NCBI GenBank assembly: GCA_017744715.1 | Contig: JAGIAT010000002.1 | Span: forward strand, 310,001 to 374,000 | DNA length: 64,000 nucleotides | Reading direction: 5' to 3' | Origin: Niabella sp. | GTDB taxonomy: Bacteria > Bacteroidota > Bacteroidia > Chitinophagales > Chitinophagaceae | Part shown: positions 26,262 to 35,736 of the stretch, in pieces | Layout: each line of letters starts with the position of its first letter | How positions within the stretch are numbered: position 1 is the first letter of the stretch | Made by a program: the position numbers and the translations under genes | The notes under the pieces: model-generated | Seen by the model: only the letters and a program-made list of their open reading frames with translations | What the model was told of the DNA's origin: nothing | The model's database searches: none

Positions 26262-26777
26262 TTATTTTACAGTAAACCCGGCCTCATGATCGCCCCACAA
26301 AAGAGCAACCTGGCCATTGTCGCTAATTGTATAGGTTAATGCCTCCGCAAATTTTGCGGGCTTTTTACTCTTTACCGTAACCCGGAGGGCATCATCGGCC
26401 TCGTTGTATTCGGTTCCCCACTGATCCCATTTTTTGCTGAAGATAAAGGTCCAGTCACCGTTTCCGGTTAATACATGCAAGCCGTATTTGCCCGCGGGCA
26501 ACGGCTTTCCATTAATCGTTGCATCCTTGCTCAATTCAAAAAGCGTGGTTTTATTGGCCCCGGCACGCCATACTTTTCCGTCTGTTGGTTCCACATCTTT
26601 ACCAATGGTGCGCCCTTTTACCGATGGCTGGCTGTAATTGATAGAAACCGTTACACCCGATTTAACGGTTTTTGAAACAGCGGCCGGCGGACTGGCCGGT
26701 TTTTTCTTTTCACCGTTCTGGGCAGATACGCCGATAACCAGGCAGATGCCTGCTAAAAAAAATAATAGTTTTTTCAT
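26262..26777 (-). CDS. DUF2911-family secreted protein
   Basis: A 171-residue secreted protein matching the DUF2911 family common in Bacteroidota: signal peptide cleaved near VSAQNG, a Lys/Pro-rich linker, then VSINYSQPSVKGRTIGKD, VWRAGANKTTLFELSKDATI, LPAGKYGLHVL, and WDQWGTEYNEADDALRV. The start at 26777 is chosen since it opens directly with the signal peptide (MKKLLFFLAG). No enzymatic role is established. It ends about 100 bases upstream of the pigment operon on the same strand, so read-through is possible. Confidence 0.85.
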   Translation of the reverse strand: MKKLLFFLAGICLVIGVSAQNGEKKKPASPPAAVSKTVKSGVTVSINYSQPSVKGRTIGKDVEPTDGKVWRAGANKTTLFELSKDATINGKPLPAGKYGLHVLTGNGDWTFIFSKKWDQWGTEYNEADDALRVTVKSKKPAKFAEALTYTISDNGQVALLWGDHEAGFTVK

Positions 26778-26788
26778 ATAACCCTTTT

Positions 26789-27016
26789 TTAAAATTTGCA
26801 TAAACAAGTGTGCGGATCTACTTTCTCCATATGCCCCGCTGCTGCGTTAAACCAGTGGGCCTTGTAAGCCCGGAACATAGATTTAGGGGCGAATAGCTGA
26901 TACGGCATTGCCTCAAAACCGCTACCATCCACAACCGCCTGATAAAGATAACGAAAATCAAATCCATCGGATAAAAAAAGCAGCTGTCTCATTTTCCTCT
27001 CCGGATGAAGATCCAC
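26789..27016 (-). CDS. Small doubtful ORF, possibly a gene remnant
   Basis: A 75-codon ORF in the 409-base gap between the DUF2911 gene and the subtilase. The sequence (MRQLLFLSDGFDFRYLYQAV and onward) has a strand-helix look but matches no family I know, and no promoter or clear start context supports it. It could be a small gene, a decayed fragment, or chance. Nothing else is seen in this gap except a TACTTTCG motif near 27116, a weak promoter candidate for the protease. Confidence 0.2.
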   Translation of the reverse strand: MDLHPERKMRQLLFLSDGFDFRYLYQAVVDGSGFEAMPYQLFAPKSMFRAYKAHWFNAAAGHMEKVDPHTCLCKF

Positions 27017-27186
27017 AGCCGGCCGTCAACCGTTTATAAGGAACCCCTTCAGCAACATGCCCAAAATTTTTAATGCCCCGCTGCGGAACAATTTTATAAA
27101 TGTCATATTTTGTTAATACTTTCGCATCAATCCGGGAGTGTTTCGCCCAATACTCCGGCCCTTTATAAACTTTTAAACTCTAAACC

Positions 27187-28548
27187 ATGATGATCAGCGA
27201 ATCATTCAAACTTACTGTGGGCTTATGCCTCGGTTTGTGCCTGTACAGTTGTCAAAAAAACGAAGTAAATACCGGTGACCTGTTATCCCCATCTGCAGCA
27301 AGCAAGGCCCAGCGCGTTTCAGCATCCGGCTTAGCCGAAGATTATGTGCCCGGCCAGCTGCTGGTAAAGTTTAAAGACGGAACGCCCGCTCAAAACAAAG
27401 CGGCTATTTTTACAAAACTGAAAGGAAAACAAAAGGGAAAAGCCCATCCAAAATCCATCCCCGGCTTTGAAGACGCCGGTGAGGTTGACCTCATTGAAAC
27501 CTCATCGGATCCGCTTGCCGCCATTGATGCGGTAAAGAATGCGCCCGAGATCGATTTTATTGAACCCAATTATATTTACCGCACGGCAGATGTACCGAAT
27601 GATCCTTATTACACCGATGCGCAATGGAATATGCAGGCCGGCGGGTACGGGTGCCAGGCCAGCACTGCCTGGAACAATCATAAAACCGGTTCGGGCAATG
27701 TGTATGTTGGTGTTATTGACCAGGGATATATGTATGCGCACGACGATCTGAAGCACAATGCAGGCGTTAACCCCGGCGAAATTCCGGGTAATGGGATCGA
27801 TGATGATCAAAACGGGTATATCGATGATGTGTATGGCTGGAACTTTTACCATAACAACGCCACTGTTTATAACGGGAGCGATTTCCACGGCACCCATGTT
27901 GCGGGCATCATCGGGGCCGAGGGTGGCAATGGTATCGGCGTGGCCGGTGTGGTTTGGGACGTAAAGCTTCTTGGTGCAAAATTTATTGAAGGCAACACCG
28001 GCACGGCATTTAGCGCAGCCCTGGCGATCGACTATTTTATTGCTTTAAAGACCAGGCAAAAACTGAATATTGTAGCGATCTGCTGTTCCTGGGAAGGCAA
28101 TATGAGCTCCAAAAACCTTGAAGCAGCTGTTCGAAGAGCCGGAAGAGCAGGCATTCTTATTGTTGCAGCCGCCGGCAACAGTGCCAGCAATAACGACAAA
28201 ACCGCCGTATATCCCGCCAGCTATAAAACCGATAATATAATTGCCGTTGCTGCCATCGGCCGGAATGGCAATCTTTCCTATTTTTCAAATTATGGTGCAA
28301 AAACGGTTGATATTGCCGCACCGGGCGAATCGATCGTTTCTACCTACCTGAACAATAGCTACGCAGCATTGAGCGGTACATCAATGGCGGCCCCGCATGT
28401 AGCAGGTGCTGCTGCGCTTTATGCCGCGGCACATCCGGGCGCCGGCATGAAAGAAATAAGAACCGCCATTATCAACGCCGCGATTCCCACGCCTTCGCTT
28501 TCCGGAAAATGCATTACCGGTGGCCGGCTGGATATCAGCAAGTTTTAA
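27187..28548 (+). CDS. Subtilisin-like serine protease lipoprotein (S8 family)
   Basis: A 453-residue secreted protease. The signal ends in the lipobox LYSC (Cys22), so it is probably anchored to a membrane. An N-terminal prodomain (about residues 53-132, VPGQLLVKFKDGTPAQ) resembles fervidolysin-type propeptides. The catalytic triad is Asp178 (GVIDQG), His234 (FHGTHVAG) and Ser399 (GTSMAAPHVAG), with oxyanion Asn331. The acidic insert around GNGIDDDQNGYIDD is typical of Bacteroidota subtilases and may bind calcium. It stands alone with a terminator after it. Confidence 0.94.
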   Translation: MMISESFKLTVGLCLGLCLYSCQKNEVNTGDLLSPSAASKAQRVSASGLAEDYVPGQLLVKFKDGTPAQNKAAIFTKLKGKQKGKAHPKSIPGFEDAGEVDLIETSSDPLAAIDAVKNAPEIDFIEPNYIYRTADVPNDPYYTDAQWNMQAGGYGCQASTAWNNHKTGSGNVYVGVIDQGYMYAHDDLKHNAGVNPGEIPGNGIDDDQNGYIDDVYGWNFYHNNATVYNGSDFHGTHVAGIIGAEGGNGIGVAGVVWDVKLLGAKFIEGNTGTAFSAALAIDYFIALKTRQKLNIVAICCSWEGNMSSKNLEAAVRRAGRAGILIVAAAGNSASNNDKTAVYPASYKTDNIIAVAAIGRNGNLSYFSNYGAKTVDIAAPGESIVSTYLNNSYAALSGTSMAAPHVAGAAALYAAAHPGAGMKEIRTAIINAAIPTPSLSGKCITGGRLDISKF

Positions 28549-28570
28549 ACGGGCGCTGTAATTACTTACA

Positions 28571-28609
28571 AAGCTGTGGCAAAAGTGAAGCTGTTGCCGC
28601 AGCTTTTTT
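28571..28609 (+). terminator. Terminator after the subtilase gene
   Basis: AAGCTGTGGCAA (28571-28582) pairs with TTGCCGCAGCTT (28594-28605), with one mismatch, and is followed by a T run. It lies 22 bases after the protease stop. No gene is seen from here to 28827. Confidence 0.8.
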
Positions 28610-28827
28610 ATTGCCTGCGCCTGACATTGACCTGTTGCGTTTTTTCAAAGCGCCAAACCGATGCAGCAAGGATTTTTTTTTGAACGTCCCCATCCTGGCT
28701 TGAAAGCCCGGAGTGTTTCAAGAGCTGTTAAAAAATCTGCGCAATTCCCCGTTTATCAGTATCTGGAATGCCGTATATTTGATATACGAATCAAACGGTT
28801 TAACTACTTATTGCAAACACATTCGAT

Positions 28828-29727
28828 ATGAAAACCATCCTTCCTGCTTTTTTGATGCTGATGCTGTCGCTTTCGACAAACGCCCAGATCAAACGGTACA
28901 CTTATTATTTTGATGCCAGCCTGGCTCCCGCTCAAAAAGAAAAGGCCTTTATATATGGCAAGGGCGTAAAACAGGACTCTATTGTATGGGTCGATTTCTT
29001 TTTAATACGCAATGACCAAAAAATATTTTCGGCCTCCTATACCGATTCTTCTTTAAATATATTGCATGGGAAAAGCATTGATTATTACTCCAATAGCCAA
29101 ATACAACAGGTAAAGCGTTATGTACACAATGTACAGGACGGTCTTGCACAACAATGGGACACCGCGGGCCGCCAGACGGATTCCATCGTTTACAAAAATG
29201 GAACAGTTGCATTTAAAAAGAAATCCCGGTATTTTAACGGCAATATCATCATAAATGAGACGATTACAGACAGCATCCGGAATACCCTTGAGGATATTAG
29301 CTATGATACAACCGGCCGGAAGACCCGGGCGATTATGTTCTCGGGGAATACCGGTATCGAAAAGATCTACCATCCTGATGGTACCGTTACCAATGGTGAC
29401 AGCCTTTATACACGTGAGGGTAAAGATGCCGGCTTTCCCGGCGGACAAAAGGCCTGGGCGGCCTACCTGACCCGGGCACTGGATGCTTCGCGGCCGATCC
29501 GGGCGGGTGCTCCTGAGGGGCAATACAAAGTTGTTGTTCAGTTTATCATCGACAAAGAAGGGTATCTGTCGAATATAAAAGCGTTAACGAACAACGGTTA
29601 TGGAATGGAAGACGAAGCCCTCCGTGTGATCCGGAGTTCAGGAAAATGGAGTCCTGCTATGCAATATGGCCGGTTGGTTAAAGCCTACCGGAAACAACCC
29701 ATTACATTTGCCATCACTAAGCGGTAA
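28828..29727 (+). CDS. Secreted protein with C-terminal TonB-like domain
   Basis: A 299-residue protein with a signal peptide (cleaved near TNAQIK). The middle (about residues 75-190) consists of short strand repeats in the style of MORN-type antitoxin-like repeats (HGKSIDYYSNSQ, YFNGNIIINE). The last 90 residues match the TonB C-terminal domain (VVQFIIDKEGYLSNIKAL, then MEDEALRVIRSSGKWSPAMQ). This Bacteroidota architecture lacks a membrane anchor and energising partner, so it is more likely a periplasmic protein using the fold for binding than a true energy transducer. Confidence 0.8.
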   Translation: MKTILPAFLMLMLSLSTNAQIKRYTYYFDASLAPAQKEKAFIYGKGVKQDSIVWVDFFLIRNDQKIFSASYTDSSLNILHGKSIDYYSNSQIQQVKRYVHNVQDGLAQQWDTAGRQTDSIVYKNGTVAFKKKSRYFNGNIIINETITDSIRNTLEDISYDTTGRKTRAIMFSGNTGIEKIYHPDGTVTNGDSLYTREGKDAGFPGGQKAWAAYLTRALDASRPIRAGAPEGQYKVVVQFIIDKEGYLSNIKALTNNGYGMEDEALRVIRSSGKWSPAMQYGRLVKAYRKQPITFAITKR

Positions 29728-29971
29728 ATACAGACTGAAGGATCGCCTTATCAACAGATCCATGATGCTTATGCGTTATGCAGGCGCGACGTCGGTAATG
29801 CGGGCGCACCCGAACTTCTTGAATTGAACAGTATCATTCATATACGTTAAAGAGATTACTGCTCGCCGTTTTAAAGCGCTTTTAACGGTTCGGAGCATGG
29901 GGCCTGTTAAACTTTTTTTCTTGTTTTTATTCCAAAAATGGTACCCGCTTTATGGATTAAAACAAGGTTCT

Positions 29972-30154
29972 ATGAAAGCTTTTCAAACAGTTATCCCGGC
30001 CGCGCTGTTTGCGCTGTTCTTCTCAGGCATTGCCTCCTGTACCGTAAGTGCTTATTCCCGCGCTCCGCGGCACCGGGTATGGGTTCCCGGTCATTGGGCA
30101 CCCGGCTACCACGGTTACAAGCACTGGGTCCGCGGGCATTATGAATACCGTTAA
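29972..30154 (+). CDS. Small WxPGHW-type lipoprotein
   Basis: A 60-residue secreted peptide. A signal segment ends in the lipobox GIASC, and the mature part carries RVWVPGHWAPGYHGY and WVRGHYEYR, a pattern known from small Tyr/Trp/His-rich repeat proteins of the bacterial envelope. The start at 29972 is chosen because it opens the signal peptide; an upstream Met at 29897 is less likely. Function unknown. A strong terminator follows 8 bases after the stop. The 244 bases upstream of it show no feature. Confidence 0.7.
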   Translation: MKAFQTVIPAALFALFFSGIASCTVSAYSRAPRHRVWVPGHWAPGYHGYKHWVRGHYEYR

Positions 30155-30162
30155 ACAACAGT

Positions 30163-30191
30163 AAAAAAGCTCCTGTGGCAGGAGCTTTTTT
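30163..30191. terminator. Bidirectional terminator
   Basis: A perfect hairpin: AAAAAAGCTCCT pairs with AGGAGCTTTTTT around a 5-base loop. It lies between convergent genes, with A and T runs on both sides, so it can end transcripts from either strand. Confidence 0.9.
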
Positions 30192-30214
30192 GTATTCGAT
30201 ACGACGGGCGTTAT

Positions 30215-31942
30215 TTACAGTCCGTCCAGTTCGCCTTTTACAAATTCCATCAGCCCTTTGATATGATCCGGAGAAAGATCAAACCGTAATCCTGCCGCTT
30301 CGAAAAGCTGGGGCAACGGGCGGGTTCCGCCCAGGCTTAACGCCTGTATATAGTGCTGCAGGGCCTGTGTTTTATCCTTTTTATATTGCTGCCAGAGGCC
30401 GATGGCACCCAATTGAGCAATACCGTATTCGATATAGTAAAAAGGCACTTCATATAAATGCAGCTGCCGCTGCCAGTTGAAGTTCCGGTAATCTTCAAGT
30501 CCGCTGGTATCCAGTGTTGACGGCGTAAAGGAGGCCAGTATGGTTTGCCATGCAGCCAGCCGCTCTTCACGGGTATGGGTAGGATGCTCATAGATCCAGT
30601 GCTGGAACTGGTCGATGGTTGCAATCCAGGGAAAAATGGTCAGTACCCGCTCCAGTTGCTGCTCGTGTGCCCGCTTCAGCTCTCCGGGGGTTTTAAAAAA
30701 CGCTGTCCAGTGTTCCATACTGAACAATTCCATACTCATGCTGGCCACTTCGGCAATTTCGGTCGGATATTCTTTAAAAGCCGATAATTTCAGCGGGTGC
30801 GTTAAAAAAGAATGAATCGCATGGCCGCCTTCATGTACCATCGTGGTTACATCGTCCATGGTGCCGGCGGCATTCATAAATATAAACGGTGCGCCGGTTT
30901 CCGCCAGCGGGCAATTGTATCCGCCCGGAGCCTTGCCTTTGCGGCTTTCCAGGTCGAGCCGGCCCATTTCGTTCATCTTCTGTAAACAATCTCCAAAAAA
31001 GGGATTCAGCTCATTAAAACAATGGATGGCTTTTTCCACCAGCTCACTGCCTGTATTAAAAGGACGCAGCGGTTCAGTGCCAGCGGGTTCCGCATCGATA
31101 TCCCAGGGCCGCAGTACATCGAGCCCCAGTTTTTCTTTTTTCTGCTGATAAATTTTATCCACCAGGGGCAATACATGTTGCCTTACCGCTTCGTGAAACT
31201 GGAAGCAGTTCTCCTTGCTGTAATCAAACCGGCCCAGTTCGGCAAACCGGTAATCCCGGTAATTTTCAAACCCCGCATTCAGCGCCACCTGGTGCCGCTT
31301 TTTTAAAAGCGAATCAAAAAGATCATCCAGGGCATCCTTATCCTGCAGGCGCCGGTCACCGATCTTGCGGTATACGCTCTCCCGCAGTGCCCGGTCCGGA
31401 CTTTCCAGGAACTTAGCCGCCTGTTGCAGGGTATATTCCTGGTCATTTACGGTAACGGTCATTTTTCCGGCAATGGCCCCAAACTGCTGCGCTTCCACAG
31501 CCAGCTCCGATTGCAAGGGAATATTTTCTTCCCGGAACAGCTCAATGTTCTTCTTTACATTCCGGAGGTATGTAAAATACTCCGGTTCGGTAAGCTCGTT
31601 GGAAAGCGGACTTTCAATCAGCTTCCGGTTTAGCTGGTCTGCATAGGGCTGCATTTTAGGCTGGATCTCCGTCATAAAAAAGGTAAAGGATTCGGCCAGT
31701 GCCGTATCTGTTGTATCACGGGTCATATTGATCTGGCGCCAGCAGGCTTCCTCACTTACTACGGCCTCCAGCTCACTGATATCCTGCAACCATTGATCCA
31801 GGGCTTGTTTATCTGATAATTCCCGGCCTGCCAGGTCTTTAAAATATGGCTCCAGCGTTGACCAGTCGGTTATTTTAAAATTTTCCGGTAAAAATTGTCT
31901 GTGCAGGGGTTTAATATTTGCGTCTAATTTCATGTTGATCAT
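30215..31942 (-). CDS. M3-family oligoendopeptidase
   Basis: A 575-residue zinc peptidase of the M3 (thimet/PepF) family that cleaves short peptides in the cytoplasm. The zinc motif HEGGH lies at about residues 368-372, followed after about 25 residues by an acidic helix (EYPTEIAEVASMSMELF) with the third ligand. No signal peptide is seen. Length fits the PepF branch. A Met three codons into the ORF is an equal start candidate. It stands alone. Confidence 0.94.
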   Translation of the reverse strand: MINMKLDANIKPLHRQFLPENFKITDWSTLEPYFKDLAGRELSDKQALDQWLQDISELEAVVSEEACWRQINMTRDTTDTALAESFTFFMTEIQPKMQPYADQLNRKLIESPLSNELTEPEYFTYLRNVKKNIELFREENIPLQSELAVEAQQFGAIAGKMTVTVNDQEYTLQQAAKFLESPDRALRESVYRKIGDRRLQDKDALDDLFDSLLKKRHQVALNAGFENYRDYRFAELGRFDYSKENCFQFHEAVRQHVLPLVDKIYQQKKEKLGLDVLRPWDIDAEPAGTEPLRPFNTGSELVEKAIHCFNELNPFFGDCLQKMNEMGRLDLESRKGKAPGGYNCPLAETGAPFIFMNAAGTMDDVTTMVHEGGHAIHSFLTHPLKLSAFKEYPTEIAEVASMSMELFSMEHWTAFFKTPGELKRAHEQQLERVLTIFPWIATIDQFQHWIYEHPTHTREERLAAWQTILASFTPSTLDTSGLEDYRNFNWQRQLHLYEVPFYYIEYGIAQLGAIGLWQQYKKDKTQALQHYIQALSLGGTRPLPQLFEAAGLRFDLSPDHIKGLMEFVKGELDGL

Positions 31943-32013
31943 TTTTCAATTGCGGTGCTCAGGATAGCGGAGCAGCAATATACTTTATAAAAGGCAAACC
32001 TCATAAAACAATA

Positions 32014-32035
32014 CGCCCCCGCTGTAGCGGGGGCG
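32014..32035 (-). terminator. GC-rich hairpin after the DUF5606 gene
   Basis: CGCCCCCGC and GCGGGGGCG form a perfect 9-bp stem with a TGTA loop, 26 bases beyond the stop of the leftward gene. The T tract after it on the minus strand is broken, so termination may be less efficient. Confidence 0.7.
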
Positions 32036-32060
32036 GTTGTTATTATAAATACGGTGCTGA

Positions 32061-32630
32061 TTAATCTTCCTTCTTTTTAGCCGCTTTTTTTGCAGCTGCC
32101 TTCTTGGCCGGTGCTTTTTTTACAGGCGCTTCTTCCGTTGCAGCTGCTTCCTGGGTTTTCGCTGCTGATTTTTTGGCCGGTGCCGGGGTTTCTTTTACAT
32201 CCGCAGCCGGGGCTTCTTCGGCCGCTGCAGGTTCTTCTTCAGCCACCTCGGTGAGCTTAATTTCGATATTGTTCTTTTGGAGGAGATCAAACCATTTTAC
32301 GATCTTCTTCATATCGGAGGTATATACGCGGTCAAAATCCATATCCGGATATACTTTCTGAAAATAAGCCTTGATCGCTTTATCATCTTTTACGTCCGGC
32401 AACGCGGTGCCATCCGCTTTCATGGCATTGAATACGTCTGCCAGGTTTACATTATCCCTGATGGTATAAATTTCAATGCTTTCCAGGTGTGAAAACTGGT
32501 GAATGCGGGAAGACGCAAATTTGGTTGTTTTGTCGTTCAGGGAGCGAACAATGGCTCCGTCATTTTTACTGCTGATCAGCTCAAATAAGCCCGATAATCC
32601 ACTAACTGCAACTAACTTATTATACTCCAT
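32061..32630 (-). CDS. DUF5606 protein with histone-like Lys/Ala tail
   Basis: A 189-residue cytoplasmic protein. Residues 1-120 match the DUF5606 family of Bacteroidota (YNKLVAVSGLSGLFELISSK, VSLNDK-type strands, VYPDMDFDRVYTSDMKKIVKWF). The last 65 residues are a low-complexity tail: first Glu/Ala-rich, then Ala/Pro/Lys repeats (KKAPAKKAAAKK) like histone H1 tails. The tail suggests contact with nucleic acid. The start at 32630 (MEYNKL) is preferred to one two codons earlier. Function unknown. Confidence 0.85.
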   Translation of the reverse strand: MEYNKLVAVSGLSGLFELISSKNDGAIVRSLNDKTTKFASSRIHQFSHLESIEIYTIRDNVNLADVFNAMKADGTALPDVKDDKAIKAYFQKVYPDMDFDRVYTSDMKKIVKWFDLLQKNNIEIKLTEVAEEEPAAAEEAPAADVKETPAPAKKSAAKTQEAAATEEAPVKKAPAKKAAAKKAAKKKED

Positions 32631-32830
32631 GGTCATTTTTTAAGAGCCGCAAGATAAATGACTTTTTTTAAGAATATGCCTAAATACGTGTATTTATACG
32701 ATACTTTTCCTGCATAAAAGAAAAAAGCAGTATACAAGTCCTTATTTATCAATATTTTTAGCGTATATCCGGGGCCCTCACCGAAAGTTTGAACCTTTTT
32801 CATCGTCCAATGAACTTTATATCCTTTTTT

Positions 32831-35686
32831 ATGAAGCAAATCGCACTATTATTTGTACTTGTGATAACGGGAATTGTTACGAACGGGCAATCGATAAAAG
32901 GCACTTTGATGGATCCTGTGGAGGGTTCTACCGTAAGCGGGGCCACTGTTCAACTGCAAAATGCGGCCGATTCTTCCGTAAAAGCATCGGCGCTTTCAGA
33001 TAAAGAAGGAAAGTTCAGCTTCGGCAATCTCGGTTTTGGCGCTTATATCTTAAAGGCAACCTCTATTGGCTTTGAAACCCTCGAAAAAGAAATTACGCTT
33101 TCAGATACCCTGCGGGATGCAGACCTGGGGGATGTATATATTCCCAAAAAAACCACTACCCTGGAAGGGGTGGTAATCGTAGCCTCTGCGCCGGCCGTAA
33201 CCCAAAAGGGGGATACTACCCAGTTTAGCGCCAGCCAGTACAAAACCAATCCCGATGCCACGGTTGAAGATCTTATAAAGAAAATGCCGGGAATTACGGT
33301 AGATAAGGACGGTACAGTAACTGGTCACGGAGAACAGGTGAAGAAAGTAACGGTTGACGGAAAGGATTTTTTTGGTGATGACGCTTCTATGGCATTAAAA
33401 AACCTGCCGGCTGAAGTGGTGGATAAAATTCAGTTATACGACCGCATGAGTGACCAGGCGCAGCTAACGGGTTTTGACGATGGGAATACCGCCAAGGCGA
33501 TCAATATTGTGACAAAATCTGGTCTAAGAAACGGGCAATTTGGTCGGATATTTGCCGGCTATGGCACCGATAACCGCTACTATGGCGGAGGAAACGCTAG
33601 TTTTTTTAGTGGCAATCGGCGCATAACGCTCCTGGGTAATTTTAATAATATCAACCAGCAAAATTTTGCTCAACAGGATGTTTTGGGTGTGATGAGCAGT
33701 GGCGGACGTGGCGGTGGCGGAGGCCGTGGCGGCGGTCGGGGCGGCGGCGGTGGTTTCGGCAGCGGGCCGTTGAATGTAGGTCAATCTCCGGGCATCAGTC
33801 AAACCAATGCTTTTGGTGTCAATTATTCTGACCAGTGGGGTAAAAAAGTGTCTTTTACTGCAGCTTACGATTTTCGGAATAGTACCACCAACAACGAATC
33901 GCTTACGTTTTCACCCACTGTTACACAAGATGGGCGCACCCTGAACCTATCTACCAACAGCTTATCTACCTCCAACAACAATATGCACCGGATCAATATG
34001 CGATTGGAGTATAAGATCGATTCCAATAATACGATCATGTACATTCCCAGTTGGACCTTTCAGAATAGCAGCAGTACTTCGAGCACTTATAAAACTGCTA
34101 TCTACGAGAGTGGAGACAGTTCCTATATTTCCGACGGAAACAGCCGGTCCAACAGAAACGGGTACTCCCTGGGAAATAACTTAATGTACCGTCATAGCTT
34201 CAGAAAGCCGGGACGTACCTTTTCTACATTCTTACAGGCCAATTTTTCAAAAAATGATGGAGATAGTTATAACCTGACCAATCTCCAAAAATTTGAGAAC
34301 ATCAATTTGCCGGATGTGCGAAATCAATACAGAACCAATCCTACAAATGGTGCCAATTATTCGGCTCGGATCAATTATACAGAACCCATTGGTCAGCAAG
34401 GAATAATGGAATTGAGCTATTCTCCCGGGTTACGTATCAATAAAAGAGATCAGAAAACTTTCGATTATGATGGCGTCGATTATACCCTTTTTAATCCCGG
34501 GCAATCCAACAATTTTAAAAGCACCATTACAACCCATACCGGAAGTGCAAATTACCGGCTCGGGAAAGGACGGGATAACCAGTTTTCTGCGGGGTTTGAT
34601 GTACAGTATTCTGACCTGAAAAGTGACCGGATCTATCCTTCCCCTGTTAAAACCAGCCAGGATTTTGTAGCGTTTTTACCCAACCTCCGGTGGTCGAAAA
34701 AAATCGGCGACTACAGCAGTTTCCGGGTTTATTACCGGGCCAATACCGACTTTCCGAGTGTAGACCAGCTACAAGATGTGGCCGACAGCTCCAGTCAGAC
34801 CAATATTGTTAAAGGAAATCCTAACCTTAAGCAATCATACAGCCACTGGGGTTCATTTCGCTATATTTATGCCAATACACGGAAGGGAAACAGTTTTGCA
34901 GCCAACTTTTCTTATTCTGCCGCACAAAACTATATCACCAGTGATGTGGTTAACAATAAAGGGATTACGAACACTACTTACATTAACCTGAATGGTTACC
35001 AGAACTTCAATAGTTTCCTGGTGTATGCGTTTCCCATTAAGTATATCAAATCAAATTTCAGCATTACAGGAAGTTACAATTATGGCAAAACGCCCAGTAA
35101 GTATAATGGCGTAGTGGGCGATGTTGCCCGGAACACATTCGGAAGTGGAGTTTCTTTAAGCAGTAACATTAGTCAATATGTAGATTTTACCCTCCGTTAT
35201 GATCTCAATTATACCAAAACATCAAGCACGCTTCAAAACGCCAGCGCCGGGCAAAATTATATACAACAAAGCCCCAGCCTGATGCTGAACCTGCTGTCGA
35301 AAAACGGTTGGTTTGTCAATACCAATCTATCTTATGAAAGCTACAATTTGGATGGAGCCAAAGGCGTTTATTATACGCTATGGAATGCTGCCGCAGGGAA
35401 AAAGTTTCTTTCCAAAAAACAAGCAGAGCTTAAACTGTCGGTATTTGATATTCTGAAACAAAACAATAGCTTTAGCCAGTCGCTCAATGAGTACAACCTC
35501 ATACAAACCACTACCACAAAGGTATTGCGCCAATATTTCATGCTCACCTTTACCTACAGCCTGCGCAGTTTTGGCAAGGGCAAAGCCCCGGCTCGTGAAG
35601 AAGGTGAAGAACGGAGAAGAGAATGGCAGGGAGGCCCTCCCGGTATGATGCGCGGCGGCGGACGACCCGGCGGCCCAATGTTTTAA
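32831..35686 (+). CDS. Large outer-membrane beta-barrel protein (TonB-receptor-like)
   Basis: A 951-residue outer-membrane protein. The start at 32831 opens a signal peptide (cleaved near TNGQSIKG). A carboxypeptidase-regulatory-like domain follows (about residues 22-105), then a plug-like region (about 110-225, with EDLIKKMPGITVDKDGTVTG), then a long barrel of the OMP_b-brl_3 kind. A Gly/Arg-rich stretch at about residues 294-316 would be an exposed loop, and the C-terminus is also Gly/Pro/Met/Arg-rich before the final Phe. Possible ligands are unknown. The next gene, for a sigma factor, follows closely. Confidence 0.88.
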   Translation: MKQIALLFVLVITGIVTNGQSIKGTLMDPVEGSTVSGATVQLQNAADSSVKASALSDKEGKFSFGNLGFGAYILKATSIGFETLEKEITLSDTLRDADLGDVYIPKKTTTLEGVVIVASAPAVTQKGDTTQFSASQYKTNPDATVEDLIKKMPGITVDKDGTVTGHGEQVKKVTVDGKDFFGDDASMALKNLPAEVVDKIQLYDRMSDQAQLTGFDDGNTAKAINIVTKSGLRNGQFGRIFAGYGTDNRYYGGGNASFFSGNRRITLLGNFNNINQQNFAQQDVLGVMSSGGRGGGGGRGGGRGGGGGFGSGPLNVGQSPGISQTNAFGVNYSDQWGKKVSFTAAYDFRNSTTNNESLTFSPTVTQDGRTLNLSTNSLSTSNNNMHRINMRLEYKIDSNNTIMYIPSWTFQNSSSTSSTYKTAIYESGDSSYISDGNSRSNRNGYSLGNNLMYRHSFRKPGRTFSTFLQANFSKNDGDSYNLTNLQKFENINLPDVRNQYRTNPTNGANYSARINYTEPIGQQGIMELSYSPGLRINKRDQKTFDYDGVDYTLFNPGQSNNFKSTITTHTGSANYRLGKGRDNQFSAGFDVQYSDLKSDRIYPSPVKTSQDFVAFLPNLRWSKKIGDYSSFRVYYRANTDFPSVDQLQDVADSSSQTNIVKGNPNLKQSYSHWGSFRYIYANTRKGNSFAANFSYSAAQNYITSDVVNNKGITNTTYINLNGYQNFNSFLVYAFPIKYIKSNFSITGSYNYGKTPSKYNGVVGDVARNTFGSGVSLSSNISQYVDFTLRYDLNYTKTSSTLQNASAGQNYIQQSPSLMLNLLSKNGWFVNTNLSYESYNLDGAKGVYYTLWNAAAGKKFLSKKQAELKLSVFDILKQNNSFSQSLNEYNLIQTTTTKVLRQYFMLTFTYSLRSFGKGKAPAREEGEERRREWQGGPPGMMRGGGRPGGPMF

Positions 35687-35736
35687 CCGGTACTATCCAA
35701 TTTTTTTGTAATATCGCCGAATTAACCGGTATTACA

